Counted from the stretch's first letter, positions 1 through 8,991 are shown. The stretch: 64,000 nt of DNA from an uncultured Oscillospiraceae bacterium (GCA_900544715.1 UQWL01000008.1:85949-149948), one strand, 5' to 3'. Notes: generated from the sequence alone by a model not told the origin. Program-made: numbers and translations.

Positions 1-455
1 TTGGCAGCCCCTGCCGCCTCCAGCTCAGGCGAGGAGAGCTGATCGGGAATCCCTTTGGCAAGCTTATCCTTGAGCTCCAGCACCACGCGCTGCGCGAGCT
101 TCGGCCCCACGCCCTGCGCACGGGTGATGGATTTGCTATCCCCCGTGGCAATGCACAAAGCGAGCTTTTCCGGCGAGAGCTCTGAAAGGATCGAAAGCGC
201 GGCCTTTGGCCCCACGCCGGAAACGGAAATCAGCATTTTAAAGCACTCGAGCTCCGTTTCCCCGAAAAAGCCGAACAGGTCGAGCGCATCCTCACGGACG
301 TTGAGGTAGGTGTAAAGCGTTACCTTGCCGCCCACAGGGCCCAATTGCTTTAAGGTGTTGAGCGTTGTCAGGCACTTGAAGCCCACACCGCTGCATTCGA
401 CGACCGCTGTGGTCGCGTCCGTATGGATGAGCGTACCGGTCACGCTGTAAATCAT
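1..455 (-). CDS. ruvA: Holliday junction helicase subunit RuvA, C-terminus cut by window edge
   Basis: RuvA tetramers bind four-way junctions and load the RuvB motor for branch migration. About 151 codons are present: the N-terminal OB domain (starting MIYSVTGTLIHT) and both helix-hairpin-helix motifs (VSGVGPKAA and GVGPKLAQR). The C-terminal RuvB-binding domain lies beyond the window's left edge. The ATG at 455 overlaps the ruvC stop by four bases (ATGA), so the two are translationally coupled in the usual ruvC-ruvA order. Confidence 0.95.
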   Translation of the reverse strand, partial: MIYSVTGTLIHTDATTAVVECSGVGFKCLTTLNTLKQLGPVGGKVTLYTYLNVREDALDLFGFFGETELECFKMLISVSGVGPKAALSILSELSPEKLALCIATGDSKSITRAQGVGPKLAQRVVLELKDKLAKGIPDQLSSPELEAAGAA

Positions 456-964
456 CGAACCTTCAGCCCCTTTTCCCTTAATTTCCCCATGAGCGAACCG
501 CTCGCGTGCGCATGGCAGATGGCCATGGCGAGCGCATCGGCGGTATCGTCAGGCTTGGGGATCTCCGTGAGGTGGAGGATGAGCCGCGTCATCTCCTGCA
601 CCTGTTTTTTTTCTGCCCGGCCGTAGCCTACCACGCTCTGCTTGACTTGCAGGGGCGTGTATTCACAAACCTCCAGGCCGCACTTCTGCGCCGCGAGCAT
701 CAAAACGCCGCGCGCCTGGCCAACGTCGATTACCGTTTTTGCATTGCTGTTGAAAAAAAGCTTTTCAATCGACATCGCCTGTGGGGAATAGCGCTTCATA
801 AGAAGCTCCGCCTCATCGTAAATCAGCTCCAGCCGCTGGCCGAAGGGCATGCCCGCGGGCGTGGTAATCGCGCCGTAATCCAAAACTTTAAAATGATTGT
901 TTTCATAATCGATCACGCCCCAGCCCACGATTGCGTAGCCGGGATCGATCCCTAAAATGACCAT
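452..964 (-). CDS. ruvC: Crossover junction endodeoxyribonuclease RuvC
   Basis: RuvC resolves Holliday junctions by symmetric nicking. The 170-residue product is of normal length and keeps the acidic active site of the RNase H fold: Asp in GIDPG near the N-terminus, Glu in SIEKLFF (about residue 67) and the C-terminal DDTADALA aspartates. It lies directly upstream of ruvA with a 4-bp overlap. The AT-rich stretch right of 964 is the likely promoter region. Confidence 0.96.
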   Translation of the reverse strand: MVILGIDPGYAIVGWGVIDYENNHFKVLDYGAITTPAGMPFGQRLELIYDEAELLMKRYSPQAMSIEKLFFNSNAKTVIDVGQARGVLMLAAQKCGLEVCEYTPLQVKQSVVGYGRAEKKQVQEMTRLILHLTEIPKPDDTADALAMAICHAHASGSLMGKLREKGLKVR

Positions 965-1063
965 GCGAAACCCCTTTGCAAAAAGTTGGATGATACGTTA
1001 GATTATTTTACCACAAAAGCGCGTGCGGTTCAATTACTCATTTTCAATACGGCCTGCTGATAA

Positions 1064-1094
1064 AAACAGGACCGCGCTGTAGAGCGCAGTCCTG
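1064..1094 (-). terminator. Hairpin terminator after the methyltransferase remnant
   Basis: An imperfect hairpin (AGGAC-GCGCT arms around GTA, with one mismatch) is followed on the minus strand by a TTTTT run. It lies between the broken methyltransferase gene and ruvC. Confidence 0.6.
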
Positions 1095-1146
1095 AAGAAA
1101 TCCCAAGGAGTGGAAAAAGGCCCATGATACAGGATGATCAAATTCG

Positions 1147-1745
1147 CTAAACAACGATTTTGTTGGAAGAATGCACATGTTTCGGAATGCTGGGGTGTTC
1201 CTCCTCAAAGGTATAGGATTTAAATTGAAGAATTTTCCAATCGCTGTACAACGCTTCCAATTCCCCGTCAGAAGCCAAACCGCCGGCAAAGGGAGCAATA
1301 TCAACCGAGGGCGGAACCTGATCCGTGAATACCTGTATGAGGTGGATTCCGCCGATTTCCGTATTCTTTTTTGCCTGGGACAGAAACGTATGCCAACTTT
1401 TCCCAAACAAAATGGAGCGTTCCGAAGGATAGGATCAGATCATATGACTTTGTACCTTGAAAACTTGTATAAATCCTCCGCCCAGGCATTGATAAGCACG
1501 CCATTTTTTTGAGACAGCCTTTTTAGTTTGCCGATTGCATGTTCCGACAAATCAAAAGCGTCAATTTTGGAAAATCCCTGCTTTGCAAGGTATAAGGAAT
1601 TTCTGCCATCACCGCAGCCGGCATCAAGAACGCTCATAGATTTGTCAAACAGCGCTTCAAACGCGACAATCGTGTCATTGGGTTCCGAACCAAACAGAAA
1701 AACAGTATCATCTTCGTAGGTTGTTTCCCAATGCGGTACCTTCAT
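1147..1745 (-). pseudogene. TehB-like SAM methyltransferase, two frameshifts
   Basis: Read across three frames, this encodes a class I methyltransferase of the TehB type. The first part carries the SAM motif VLDAGCGDGRNS (to about 1462). The middle part reads SYDLILSFGTLHF in a second frame. The last part (NTEIGGIHLIQVFTDQVPPS to NKIVV) is in a third frame. The shifts fall at a TTTT run near 1461-1464 and in a T/G/A-rich run near 1400-1410. No single frame gives a functional enzyme. Either the gene is decaying or the assembly has homopolymer errors. The ATG at 1745 is preceded by GGAAAGG. Confidence 0.8.
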
Positions 1746-1829
1746 TTTGCAGGTCATCCCTTTCCGGCAATTTCACTGTTATTTTCGCTTTACCAGCGGT
1801 TAGCCTCCATCTGCGAAAGCCATAACAAG

Positions 1830-1866
1830 GGGCTGATGCAAAATGCACAGCATGATGCATCAGCCC
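1830..1866 (-). terminator. Terminator-like hairpin after uraA
   Basis: An 11-bp perfect inverted repeat (GGGCTGATGCA / TGCATCAGCCC) lies 20 bases past the uraA stop. The T-tract on the minus strand (TTGTTAT) is weak, so efficiency is uncertain. Confidence 0.6.
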
Positions 1867-1886
1867 TAGCCTTTTAAGGAAGAGGA

Positions 1887-3362
1887 TCACTTTTTCTTTT
1901 TTTCGTCCTTCTCGATGAGCTCCGTCATCTTCTCCGCCTCTTCGAACTCGCCGCCTTCGGGGACGAGGGTGAGCGCTGGATCAGCCTTGTTGGCCTTTTT
2001 TTCCGGCAGGATCAGGTTCAGGAGAATGCCGGCGAGCGCCGCAAGCGCCATGCCGGAGAGGGATTGCAGCTTCGTCAGCTGGATCGCCGCGCCGCCGAGG
2101 CCGAGCACCAGCATGACGGAAGCGATGATTGTGTTGCGCGTCTGGCCGAAATCGACCTTGGCATCCACAAGCACGCGCAGGCCGTTCGCCGCAATGAAGC
2201 CGAAGAGGATCACGCAGATGCCGCCCATGACTGGATTCGGGATGGAGGCAATCAAATCCTTAAAGGGCTTAATGAATGCGATCAGGATGGCGAAGAACGC
2301 CGCGCCGCCTGTCACATAAACGGAGCCGACGCGCGTCATGCCGACGACGCCCGTATTTTCGCCATAGGAGGTGTTTGCCGGGCCGCCGATCATACCGGCG
2401 ACGAAAGTGGCGATACCGTCGCCGAGCAGGGTGCGGTCAAGGCCAGGGTCTTTGATGAAGTTTTTGCCGCAGATCTGGCCAAGCACCGTGTGATCGCCGA
2501 TGTGCTCCGCCATGGTGACGAAGGCCACCGGGATAATGGCAAGCGCATAACTGAAATCAGGCGTGTAGGAAACAAAGGTCGTGCTCTTGAGCGTATCATT
2601 GCCGATTGGGAGCATAATTTTCGGGACTTCGAACAGGTCGAAGGTTTTGAGATCCGTCCAAACCACGGCAAGCTTGGAGAGGATGAGCTGATTCTCTGCG
2701 CCCGCGCCGAGGTTGAAGATCAGGTCGACAGCAATCGCGGACACGATGCCGACGAGGATGCCGGACACGATCGGCACGATCTTGAAAAATCCCTTTGCAT
2801 ACACCGCGACGAGCGCTGTGGCGAGAATCGTAATGATGGCAACGATCACATACTGCCAGTTCATCGTGCCGCCCTCCGGCACGACGAAGCCCGCGTTAGA
2901 GCAGGCAGAACCCGCAAGGCCCAGGCCGATGACTGCGATCATGGGGCCAACGACGATCGGCGGCAAGATCTTATTGATCCAATTGGTGCCGATCAGGCGG
3001 ATGAGGATGGAAAAAACGACATAAACCAAGCCAGCTGTCATAAGCCCTGTCGCAACCGCCGCAAAATTGGCTTTCTGCGCAAAATCAGGATCACTGACGC
3101 TGGCTCCCAATGCCGCAATGATTACGGAAATGTAAGCGAAGGAACTGCCGAGATAGATCGGGCAACGCGCCTTGGTACAAAGGATGTAAATAAAAGTGCC
3201 GATACCGGAGCAGAGCAGCGCGGTGTTGATGGGCAGCCCCGTGAGCATGGGGACGAGCACGGTGGAGCCGAACATGGCGAAAACGTGCTGGAAGCTGAGA
3301 ATAAACCATTTGCCCATAGATGGCCTCTCTCGAATATCAATCAAGAGCTTTTTCTCTTCCAT
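1887..3362 (-). CDS. uraA: Uracil/xanthine permease, NCS2 family
   Basis: A membrane nucleobase:cation symporter of 491 residues, slightly longer than E. coli UraA because of a charged Lys/Glu-rich C-terminal tail. Family signatures include VPMLTGLPINTALL and IYLGSSFAYIS in the N-terminal half, AEHIGDHTVLG (the nucleobase-site Glu region) and the GGPANTSYGENTGV motif. ATG 3362 has AGGAGAGG eight bases upstream. It is monocistronic between its own promoter (3444-3472) and a hairpin. Uracil is the most likely substrate; xanthine or a wider range cannot be excluded. Confidence 0.92.
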   Translation of the reverse strand: MEEKKLLIDIRERPSMGKWFILSFQHVFAMFGSTVLVPMLTGLPINTALLCSGIGTFIYILCTKARCPIYLGSSFAYISVIIAALGASVSDPDFAQKANFAAVATGLMTAGLVYVVFSILIRLIGTNWINKILPPIVVGPMIAVIGLGLAGSACSNAGFVVPEGGTMNWQYVIVAIITILATALVAVYAKGFFKIVPIVSGILVGIVSAIAVDLIFNLGAGAENQLILSKLAVVWTDLKTFDLFEVPKIMLPIGNDTLKSTTFVSYTPDFSYALAIIPVAFVTMAEHIGDHTVLGQICGKNFIKDPGLDRTLLGDGIATFVAGMIGGPANTSYGENTGVVGMTRVGSVYVTGGAAFFAILIAFIKPFKDLIASIPNPVMGGICVILFGFIAANGLRVLVDAKVDFGQTRNTIIASVMLVLGLGGAAIQLTKLQSLSGMALAALAGILLNLILPEKKANKADPALTLVPEGGEFEEAEKMTELIEKDEKKKK

Positions 3363-3443
3363 TAAGTGAACCTCTCCTCTTCATCATTTTACAGCCTGGC
3401 CCCTTCCGCCGCAAAACAGCAGGGTACAAGCTTATTCTTATAT

Positions 3444-3472
3444 AATTTACAGGCTTCGCGCGCCGGTGTCAA
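3444..3472 (-). promoter_or_regulatory. Sigma-A promoter of uraA
   Basis: On the minus strand TTGACA (3472-3467) is followed after 17 bases by TAAATT (3449-3444), about 80 bases upstream of the uraA ATG. No PyrR-type attenuator is obvious in the short leader. Confidence 0.65.
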
Positions 3473-3520
3473 GAAAAAAGTTCTCATAAACTAGATTTTT
3501 TCCGCTATTCGCTTTCCTTT

Positions 3521-3549
3521 TTGGGACACGCATGCTAAAATGTTATAAA
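3521..3549 (+). promoter_or_regulatory. Promoter of the DUF4364 gene
   Basis: TTGGGA and TATAAA are separated by 17 bases, with a TG extension just before the -10 box. The promoter lies 25 bases upstream of the TTG start at 3574. Confidence 0.55.
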
Positions 3550-3573
3550 TAGTAAGATGGAGAGGTGTTTCCA

Positions 3574-4134
3574 TTGGATTTGGAATATGACGCGTTCGAT
3601 GAAGGCATCGAACCGGGCGGGCTGCGCAGCCGCAACGAGATTAAAGTGCTCATCTGTTACCTGCTCAAGAGCATTGAACAGCCGATTTCAAAGCAGCTCA
3701 TCAACGAAATTTTGCAGGAAAACGGCCTTGCCAATTATTTTGAAATCAACCAGGCGGTGAGCGACCTTGTGAAGGCCGGCAGCTTGGAGGAAACGGCGCA
3801 GGAAAGCGATACGGTTTACCGCGTGACAGATCAGGGCCGCTCCGCCGCGCAAACGCTGGAGGTAAACCTCCCCCGCTCCGTGCGGGAAAAGGCGGTCAAC
3901 GCCGCGATCCGGCTGCTTACCCGGGCAAAACGCGAGCAGGAGAACCGGATTGACATTGAAAAGCTCGAAAACGGCTATCATGTTACCTTCACGATCTATG
4001 ATTCCACAGATGAGCTTTTGAAGCTGACGATCTTTGTGGCGGATAGCATGCAGGTGGAAACGGTGCGGAAGAATTTTTTGGATGATCCGGTCAGGCTCTA
4101 TTCGAATATTATTGCGTCGCTGACGGTGGAATAA
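3574..4134 (+). CDS. DUF4364 family protein, winged-helix-like
   Basis: A cytoplasmic protein of about 187 residues of the Clostridia-wide DUF4364 family. The N-terminal two thirds reads as a winged helix (LICYLLKSIEQPISKQLINEI, broken here to its pattern of helices) and the C-terminus as a small alpha/beta domain. The function is not established. TTG 3574 is preferred as the start because GGAGAGG ends eight bases before it; GTG 3565 would overlap that SD. A strong terminator follows. Confidence 0.85.
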   Translation: MDLEYDAFDEGIEPGGLRSRNEIKVLICYLLKSIEQPISKQLINEILQENGLANYFEINQAVSDLVKAGSLEETAQESDTVYRVTDQGRSAAQTLEVNLPRSVREKAVNAAIRLLTRAKREQENRIDIEKLENGYHVTFTIYDSTDELLKLTIFVADSMQVETVRKNFLDDPVRLYSNIIASLTVE

Positions 4135-4142
4135 AAAGCATG

Positions 4143-4183
4143 AACCGGCAGAAGCTTCTCATAGGAGCTTCTGCCGGTTTTTT
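4143..4183. terminator. Bidirectional intrinsic terminator
   Basis: The arms AACCGGCAGAAGCT and AGCTTCTGCCGGTT are near-perfect and are followed by a T6 run on the plus strand. It separates two convergent genes. Confidence 0.9.
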
Positions 4184-4195
4184 AGCAAACACATT

Positions 4196-5002
4196 TTACC
4201 CCATCAGGGCATTTCCTTGCACATCCGTGAAGGAACCGGCGGCAATCATAATGAGATCAACCAGCGCCCCAACGCCGAGGCAACCGGCGGTCAGCAGATA
4301 GAGCACTCCAGTGCCTGTCTTGCCCACATAAAAGCGGTGGATGCCGAGGCCGCCAAGGAAAAGACAGAGAAAGAAGGCGACCCAGCGGTTGTGGAGCTGC
4401 GGAGGAACATCAAAATCCTCTCCGCTTTCTTCGGTTGAAACGCATTCATCTTTATCTTTACTACGAAAAGAAAAAAGGGCCAATCCAACCGAAAACGCCA
4501 AAGTAAAAGCACGGAATAAAAAATCAAACAGGATAATCAGCAAAATATGCGGATAGTCCAAATAGCGCTCAAAATCAGTTTGAGTTTGGGTAAAACTATA
4601 AACGCTCGAAATAACGAGGAATAACGATAAAAGTAAGACCGGTATGGCAATCACACCGGTTACCTTGCCCCTTGCCTGACCGCTTAAAAGCAAAACAGAT
4701 AAAATGACAAACACAAACATCAAAAAGAATTCAATTGTAACCAGGAATAAATTCGTGGGCCAAATGAAATAGGTTAGTAAATCCGCCATCCAACAAATTG
4801 ACAGGATAATCGCAAGAATCCCGAACGTCCGCTTATATTGGGGATCAACCACCGCATCTTCTAATTCAGCCTGCACCGGCTGAACCTTGTATGAAGCAAT
4901 ATCATCCGGCTCTTTTTCCACAATACCAATTTGCTGTCTCCCACATTGTGAGCAAAATCGATCTTCCTCCTCTATTTCTTTCCCGCAATACCGGCAAAAC
5001 AT
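4196..5002 (-). CDS. Zinc-ribbon plus TM2-domain membrane protein
   Basis: The 268-residue protein starts with a zinc ribbon (CRYCGKEI and CSQCGRQQ, residues 3-22). Four or so hydrophobic segments follow (about 60-165), then a C-terminal TM2 domain (about 205-268) with the typical GGLGIHRFYVGK motif and two further membrane spans. It is likely an inner-membrane protein with the ribbon in the cytoplasm. TM2 proteins of this architecture are common in Firmicutes but have no assigned function. Confidence 0.8.
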   Translation of the reverse strand: MFCRYCGKEIEEEDRFCSQCGRQQIGIVEKEPDDIASYKVQPVQAELEDAVVDPQYKRTFGILAIILSICWMADLLTYFIWPTNLFLVTIEFFLMFVFVILSVLLLSGQARGKVTGVIAIPVLLLSLFLVISSVYSFTQTQTDFERYLDYPHILLIILFDFLFRAFTLAFSVGLALFSFRSKDKDECVSTEESGEDFDVPPQLHNRWVAFFLCLFLGGLGIHRFYVGKTGTGVLYLLTAGCLGVGALVDLIMIAAGSFTDVQGNALMG

Positions 5003-5175
5003 CCATAAACTCCTCCCCTACACTTGTTTTTCATTTTATCAGATTTTGTTTTATTTGTAAATATGCACAGATTCAACTTTTAAAATGTGGATATTTGTAA
5101 ATATAGTGAATAAAATTGGGCTGTTATGTCCCGTAAAGTAAGATATAACAGCCTAATATATTCTTTCTTTTTGCG

Positions 5176-5535
5176 TTACCGCACCGTCGCGCCGAACGGC
5201 ATCAGCGCCAGCTTCGCAAGCTTAAAGCACTGCTTGCCGAACGGGATGCCGATGATCGTGATGCAAAACAGCACGCCGATCACCGCAGATTCCAACGCCA
5301 TGGGGACGCCGCTGAAAATCAGCCAAAAGATGTTGCAGATGACGGAAACAGCACCGCCGCCATAATCAACCTCCTTGCCAAATGGAAAGAACGCGAGCTT
5401 TGCAAATTTGAAGCACTGCTTCCCAATGGGGATGCCGACGATCGTGATGCACCAGAGCACACCGGCGGCCACCCAGCCAAGGCCCATCCACAGCCCGCCG
5501 AACAGAAACCAAAGAATATTACCCAGACAGCCCAT
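5176..5535 (-). CDS. YccF domain membrane protein
   Basis: The 119-residue protein holds two internal copies of the YccF (DUF307) unit. Each has a hydrophobic span, then CITI(V/I)GIP(I/F)GKQCFK and a short amphipathic LAFFPFG/LALMPFG end. The length is normal for the family. It is an integral membrane protein of unknown role. The start at 5535 is the first Met, and a Shine-Dalgarno-like GGAGGCGGC precedes it. Confidence 0.88.
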   Translation of the reverse strand: MGCLGNILWFLFGGLWMGLGWVAAGVLWCITIVGIPIGKQCFKFAKLAFFPFGKEVDYGGGAVSVICNIFWLIFSGVPMALESAVIGVLFCITIIGIPFGKQCFKLAKLALMPFGATVR

Positions 5536-5976
5536 TCCAGCCGCCTCCCTTTCTTGATTGAAAACGCCTGTGCCAAAATGCGACAGGCTTTGGTTTCATT
5601 CTATGGAAAAAGCAGTGGCGCGTCAATGGTAAAACGGGCGTTGAAAAAAAGTTTACACGGCGGGAACAGTTGGGAAACAGATTGTTTAAAATTACCTTCG
5701 GTAGGTAAAGGCAAAATAAGATTTTTGTTTCTGAATCAATCGATACAATAATTGTAAAAAACTTGAAAATTATTGGCATTATTGATATAATGAACTTGAA
5801 AGAAATCTTTCCGATTTCCATATGAAAGGGATGATTCCGATGTTTTAATTGAACATCAAGTAAAAAAAGAATTTGCGACAACTGCTCGCCTGTATACAAA
5901 TAGACTGCGTTCTGTGTCTACTGCTGTAAATAGGAATTTTACGCAACCAAAATTATAACGGAAAGGAAGAATCAAA
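5536..5976. other. AT-rich intergenic stretch
   Basis: I see no convincing gene in this stretch. It holds the protease promoter at 5763-5791 and a leader of about 180 bases. The leader contains a short ATG-initiated reading frame that stops after a few codons. Confidence 0.6.
5763..5791 (+). promoter_or_regulatory. Promoter of the serine protease gene
   Basis: TTGAAA (5763-5768), a 17-base spacer and TATAAT (5786-5791) form a near-consensus sigma-A promoter. It faces the broken protease gene and the lipoprotein gene. Confidence 0.75.
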
Positions 5977-6858
5977 ATGAATCGGCTTATTAGATATGGA
6001 ACAAAAAAATTTTTTGCAGCTATTCTTACGCTGCTTCTCATCTTCTGTTGCGCTTCTCCCGCTTTTTCGTTTTCCCCGTTAAGCGATGCGGACTTTGCTA
6101 CAAAGAATCTCACAACCGGTGAAGTCACCTATCTCAAAGCAAGTGATTAACCGTCCACGCGAAGCAATTCTACGGTCGTACCGGCTTACGAGGGACCAGA
6201 ATCCGCGCCCACAATTATACCAAAAGATATTATTGGAGGAGATAACCGGACAAAAGTTTCCGATACAACTGTTTTCCCATTTCGTGCGATTGGCTATATT
6301 GTGAGCACGTGGCCAAAAGGTAATTCCACAATTGGAACTGCCTGGCTATTTAAAAGTGACGCTATCGTTACGGCAGGACATTGTGTATACGATAAAGACC
6401 TTGGGGGATGGGCAACCCGCGTTACATTTTATCCCGGCAGGAATGGGAGTTCAACGCCCTATGGTTCCGCCTATTCTATAGAAATAAGTTCCACAACACC
6501 ATGAATTCAAAATGAAGATTCAACAATGGACTATGCGTTGGTAAAACTAAATAGAACAATTGGCAGCCAGACTGGATGGTTTGGATATGGATATGAGCAA
6601 ACCTCCGTTGGCACAAAAGTTCGAATTACCGGTTACCCTGGAGAGAAAAATCAAACGCAGTGGTATATGAGTGGCAACATCTTTGCCCAAAGCCAATATC
6701 GGCTGTGGTATACCATCGATACAACACCTGGTCAGAGTGGTGCCCCGATTTATCTACCAACCTATATAGCTGTAGGCGTCCACACAGATGGACTTGTCAC
6801 TTGGAACGGCGGGAAACGGATTCATGAAGATATGTTCAACTGGATGAAATCCTATTGA
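5977..6858 (+). pseudogene. Secreted V8-like glutamyl endopeptidase with two in-frame stops
   Basis: One reading frame runs from ATG 5977 (SD GGAAAGGA) to 6858 and encodes a secreted trypsin-fold serine protease of the staphylococcal V8/glutamyl endopeptidase type. The N-terminus is a signal peptide (LTLLLIFCCASPAFS). The catalytic triad is intact: His in VTAGHCVY, Asp in TMDYALVKL and Ser in TPGQSGAPIY. The frame is broken by TAA at 6148-6150 (end of the pro-region) and TGA at 6502-6504 (between His and Asp), with no frameshift anywhere. Only a 57-residue secreted peptide would be made without readthrough. Confidence 0.85.
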
Positions 6859-6874
6859 GAAAGGTGCGGTAACC

Positions 6875-7291
6875 ATGGCTTTCTTTCGTAGAATTCTCCG
6901 TGTGCTGGCGGTTGCCCTGCCTCTCCTTTGTTTTCTATGCGCCTGCCAATCAACGCCAAAGCAGATAACCCTTCAAGTGGTCGATCCCAACGGGACTCCC
7001 CTGCCAGATATCCCAGTCAGTTATGGAATCAGCCGGCCTGAAACATTTGCCTCCCTCGGCAGGACGGATAAACAGGGTTATGTGGTTTGGAAAGATCCCC
7101 CCACTGGTGAGCAAAGCCTCCTGATTTGGAACGCGGATACCCCGGACGGAGTGCCGGAGCCGCAATCTATCCCTCTCAAAATTCGGCGTTCCGACTTTGG
7201 CGCCACAATCACCCTTCAGGCGGAGTGGGAAGCATCGGAAAGCGGTGCAAAGGCCACGCCATCCTCCAGCCATCAATCCACAAGGAAATAA
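6875..7291 (+). CDS. Small lipoprotein with Ig-like/carboxypeptidase-regulatory-like fold
   Basis: The 138-residue product has a lipoprotein signal with lipobox LCAC (Cys24) and would be anchored on the outer face of the membrane. The remainder (ITLQVVDPNGTPLPDIPVSY, then TDKQGYVVWKDPPTGE) has the pattern of a beta-sandwich of the carboxypeptidase-regulatory or Cna-B type. A Ser/Gly-rich tail follows. It starts 16 bases after the protease frame, with SD GAAAGG, and was probably co-transcribed with it. The function is unknown. Confidence 0.75.
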   Translation: MAFFRRILRVLAVALPLLCFLCACQSTPKQITLQVVDPNGTPLPDIPVSYGISRPETFASLGRTDKQGYVVWKDPPTGEQSLLIWNADTPDGVPEPQSIPLKIRRSDFGATITLQAEWEASESGAKATPSSSHQSTRK

Positions 7292-7321
7292 AATTTTAGA
7301 AATTGGATTCTCTCGATCGCC

Positions 7322-7357
7322 CGCCGCCATGCATCCAGATGCACGGCGGCGTTCTTT
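7322..7357 (+). terminator. Intrinsic terminator
   Basis: A 12-bp GC-rich stem with one mismatch (CGCCGCC-TGCAT / ATGCA-GGCGGCG) and loop CCAG is followed by TTCTTT. It ends the protease-lipoprotein transcript. Confidence 0.8.
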
Positions 7358-7393
7358 CCGCTGCTGTTTGGCAAGAAGATTCCTACATTCCTA

Positions 7394-7422
7394 TTGACAA
7401 ACGCTTTTCCTCGCAGTATAAT
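7394..7422 (+). promoter_or_regulatory. Consensus sigma-A promoter of metY
   Basis: TTGACA (7394-7399), 17 bases and TATAAT (7417-7422) match the consensus exactly. Transcription would start near 7430, giving a leader of about 170 nt that contains the short reading frame at 7487-7552. Confidence 0.85.
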
Positions 7423-7486
7423 ACCGTCATATTCATAGTAATGATATAGGAATTGCATGAATAAATTAATTCCGGGAGTGACTGCC

Positions 7487-7552
7487 ATGCGCCAACGCTC
7501 GATCACTGATCCATACCGCCCTGTTTTTCGGGAGCGAATGTGCCGCTGTTGA
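7487..7552 (+). CDS. Candidate cysteine leader peptide upstream of metY
   Basis: A 21-codon frame starts at ATG 7487 with GGGAG eight bases upstream. It encodes an Arg-rich peptide ([10 protein letters not shown], then RPVFRER) ending MCRC just before a TGA stop. An in-frame ATG at 7457 could extend it by ten residues. It lies wholly inside the metY leader, 50 bases before the metY start. Two Cys codons at the end of a leader frame ahead of a sulfur-assimilation gene suggest a ribosome-stalling cysteine sensor. That role is an inference from layout. Confidence 0.5.
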   Translation: MRQRSITDPYRPVFRERMCRC

Positions 7553-7602
7553 AGCCAGCCGCCAAACATCGAAAAACAGAGCACTGGAAAGGAATTGATT
7601 TT

Positions 7603-8886
7603 ATGCCTGAACAAAAAAATTTCCGTTTTGAAACCTTACAGCTCCACGCGGGGCAGGAAACGCCCGACCCCGCCACCGGCGCGCGCTGCGTGCCGGTTTA
7701 TCAAACCGCCGCCTATGTGTTTGAAAACACCGCGCAGGCAGAGGCGCGGTTTGCGCTGGCGGAGCCCGGCAACATCTACAGCCGGCTGACCAACCCGACG
7801 CTCGATACCTTTGAGCGGCGCATGGCGGCGCTGGAGGGCGGCGTTGCGGCGCTTGCCACCGCCTCCGGCGCGGCGGCGATCACCTATGCGGTGCAGAATA
7901 TTGCGCATGCTGGCGACCATATCGTCTCTTCCAAATCAGTTTATGGCGGCACCTACAACCTCTTTGCTCATACGCTTGCAGAGCGCGGAATTGAAACCAC
8001 CTTTGTGGATGGCGACCACCCGGCGGATTTTGCAGCCGCCATCCGCCCCAATACCAAGGCATTTTTTGCGGAATCGCTCGGCAACCCAAATTCCAACGTG
8101 ATAGATATCGAGCGCATCGCGCAGATTGCCCATGCAAACGGGATCCCCCTGATCATAGACAATACTTTTGCCACCCCCTATCTTTTGCGGCCCATCGAAT
8201 ACGGCGCGGATATTGTGGTGCATTCGGCGACAAAATTCATCGGCGGGCACGGCGCGGCGGTCGGCGGCGTGATTGTGGACGGCGGCAATTTCGACTGGGC
8301 TGCCTCCGGGAAATTCCCCTGCCTGACCAAGCCGGACCCCAGCTACCACGGCGCTGTTTTTACACAGGCGGCCGGGGCCGCGGCCTATGTGACGCGCATC
8401 CGCGCCGTACTGCTGCGCGACACAGGCGCAACGCTCAGCCCCTGGCATGCGTTCCTCTTTTTGCAGGGGCTCGAAACGCTCTCCCTGCGCGTAGAGCGCC
8501 ATGTAGAAAACGCACTCAAAGTGGTGGAATACCTCTCAACGCATCCGAAGGTAAAGCGCGTCAATCACCCCTCTCTGCCCGGCAGCCCGACGCACGCCCT
8601 CTATGCGCGCTATTTTCCGCACGGAGGCGGCTCCATCTTCACCTTTGAGCTTGCAGGTGGTGAAGCGCAGGCAAAAGCTTGCATCGACCGGCTGCAAATC
8701 TTTTCGCTGCTGGCCAATGTGGCGGATTTAAAATCCCTGGTGATTCATCCCGCGAGCACAACGCATGCTCAGCTCAGCGCGGAAGAGCTGGCGGCCTGTG
8801 GGATCACGCCCGGCACGGTGCGCCTTTCCATCGGCACAGAGCATATTGACGACTTGCTAGCGGATTTGGCGCAGGCGCTAGAATAA
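7603..8886 (+). CDS. metY: O-acetylhomoserine sulfhydrylase (PLP enzyme)
   Basis: This PLP enzyme makes homocysteine from O-acetylhomoserine and sulfide, a step of direct-sulfhydrylation methionine synthesis. The 427-residue length is typical of MetY rather than of the shorter cystathionine gamma-synthases (about 380). Visible motifs are YSRLTNPT, the [10 protein letters not shown] loop, the PLP-phosphate/Asp segment [12 protein letters not shown] and the Schiff-base Lys in [11 protein letters not shown] (about residue 210). ATG 7603 is chosen over upstream in-frame codons because GGAAAGGA precedes it. It is monocistronic, with its own promoter and terminator. Confidence 0.93.
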   Translation: MPEQKNFRFETLQLHAGQETPDPATGARCVPVYQTAAYVFENTAQAEARFALAEPGNIYSRLTNPTLDTFERRMAALEGGVAALATASGAAAITYAVQNIAHAGDHIVSSKSVYGGTYNLFAHTLAERGIETTFVDGDHPADFAAAIRPNTKAFFAESLGNPNSNVIDIERIAQIAHANGIPLIIDNTFATPYLLRPIEYGADIVVHSATKFIGGHGAAVGGVIVDGGNFDWAASGKFPCLTKPDPSYHGAVFTQAAGAAAYVTRIRAVLLRDTGATLSPWHAFLFLQGLETLSLRVERHVENALKVVEYLSTHPKVKRVNHPSLPGSPTHALYARYFPHGGGSIFTFELAGGEAQAKACIDRLQIFSLLANVADLKSLVIHPASTTHAQLSAEELAACGITPGTVRLSIGTEHIDDLLADLAQALE

Positions 8887-8899
8887 GCTGGCACAAAAT

Positions 8900-8942
8900 G
8901 AAAGCTTCCAACCGGGATGTTTCCAAGTTGGAAGCTTTTATT
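8900..8942 (+). terminator. Intrinsic terminator of metY
   Basis: The 12-bp perfect arms AAAGCTTCCAAC / GTTGGAAGCTTT are followed by TATTAT. It lies 14 bases past the stop. Confidence 0.8.
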
Positions 8943-8991
8943 ATGTGGAATATTCATACGGCAAAGCTGCAAACGGACTTTGCCGTTTTAC

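Noticed and set aside
2064..3365. Long 433-codon frame antisense to uraA
   Set aside because: It is a GC-driven shadow of the well-supported uraA frame, with an Arg/Asp/His-heavy composition and no recognisable motif or SD.
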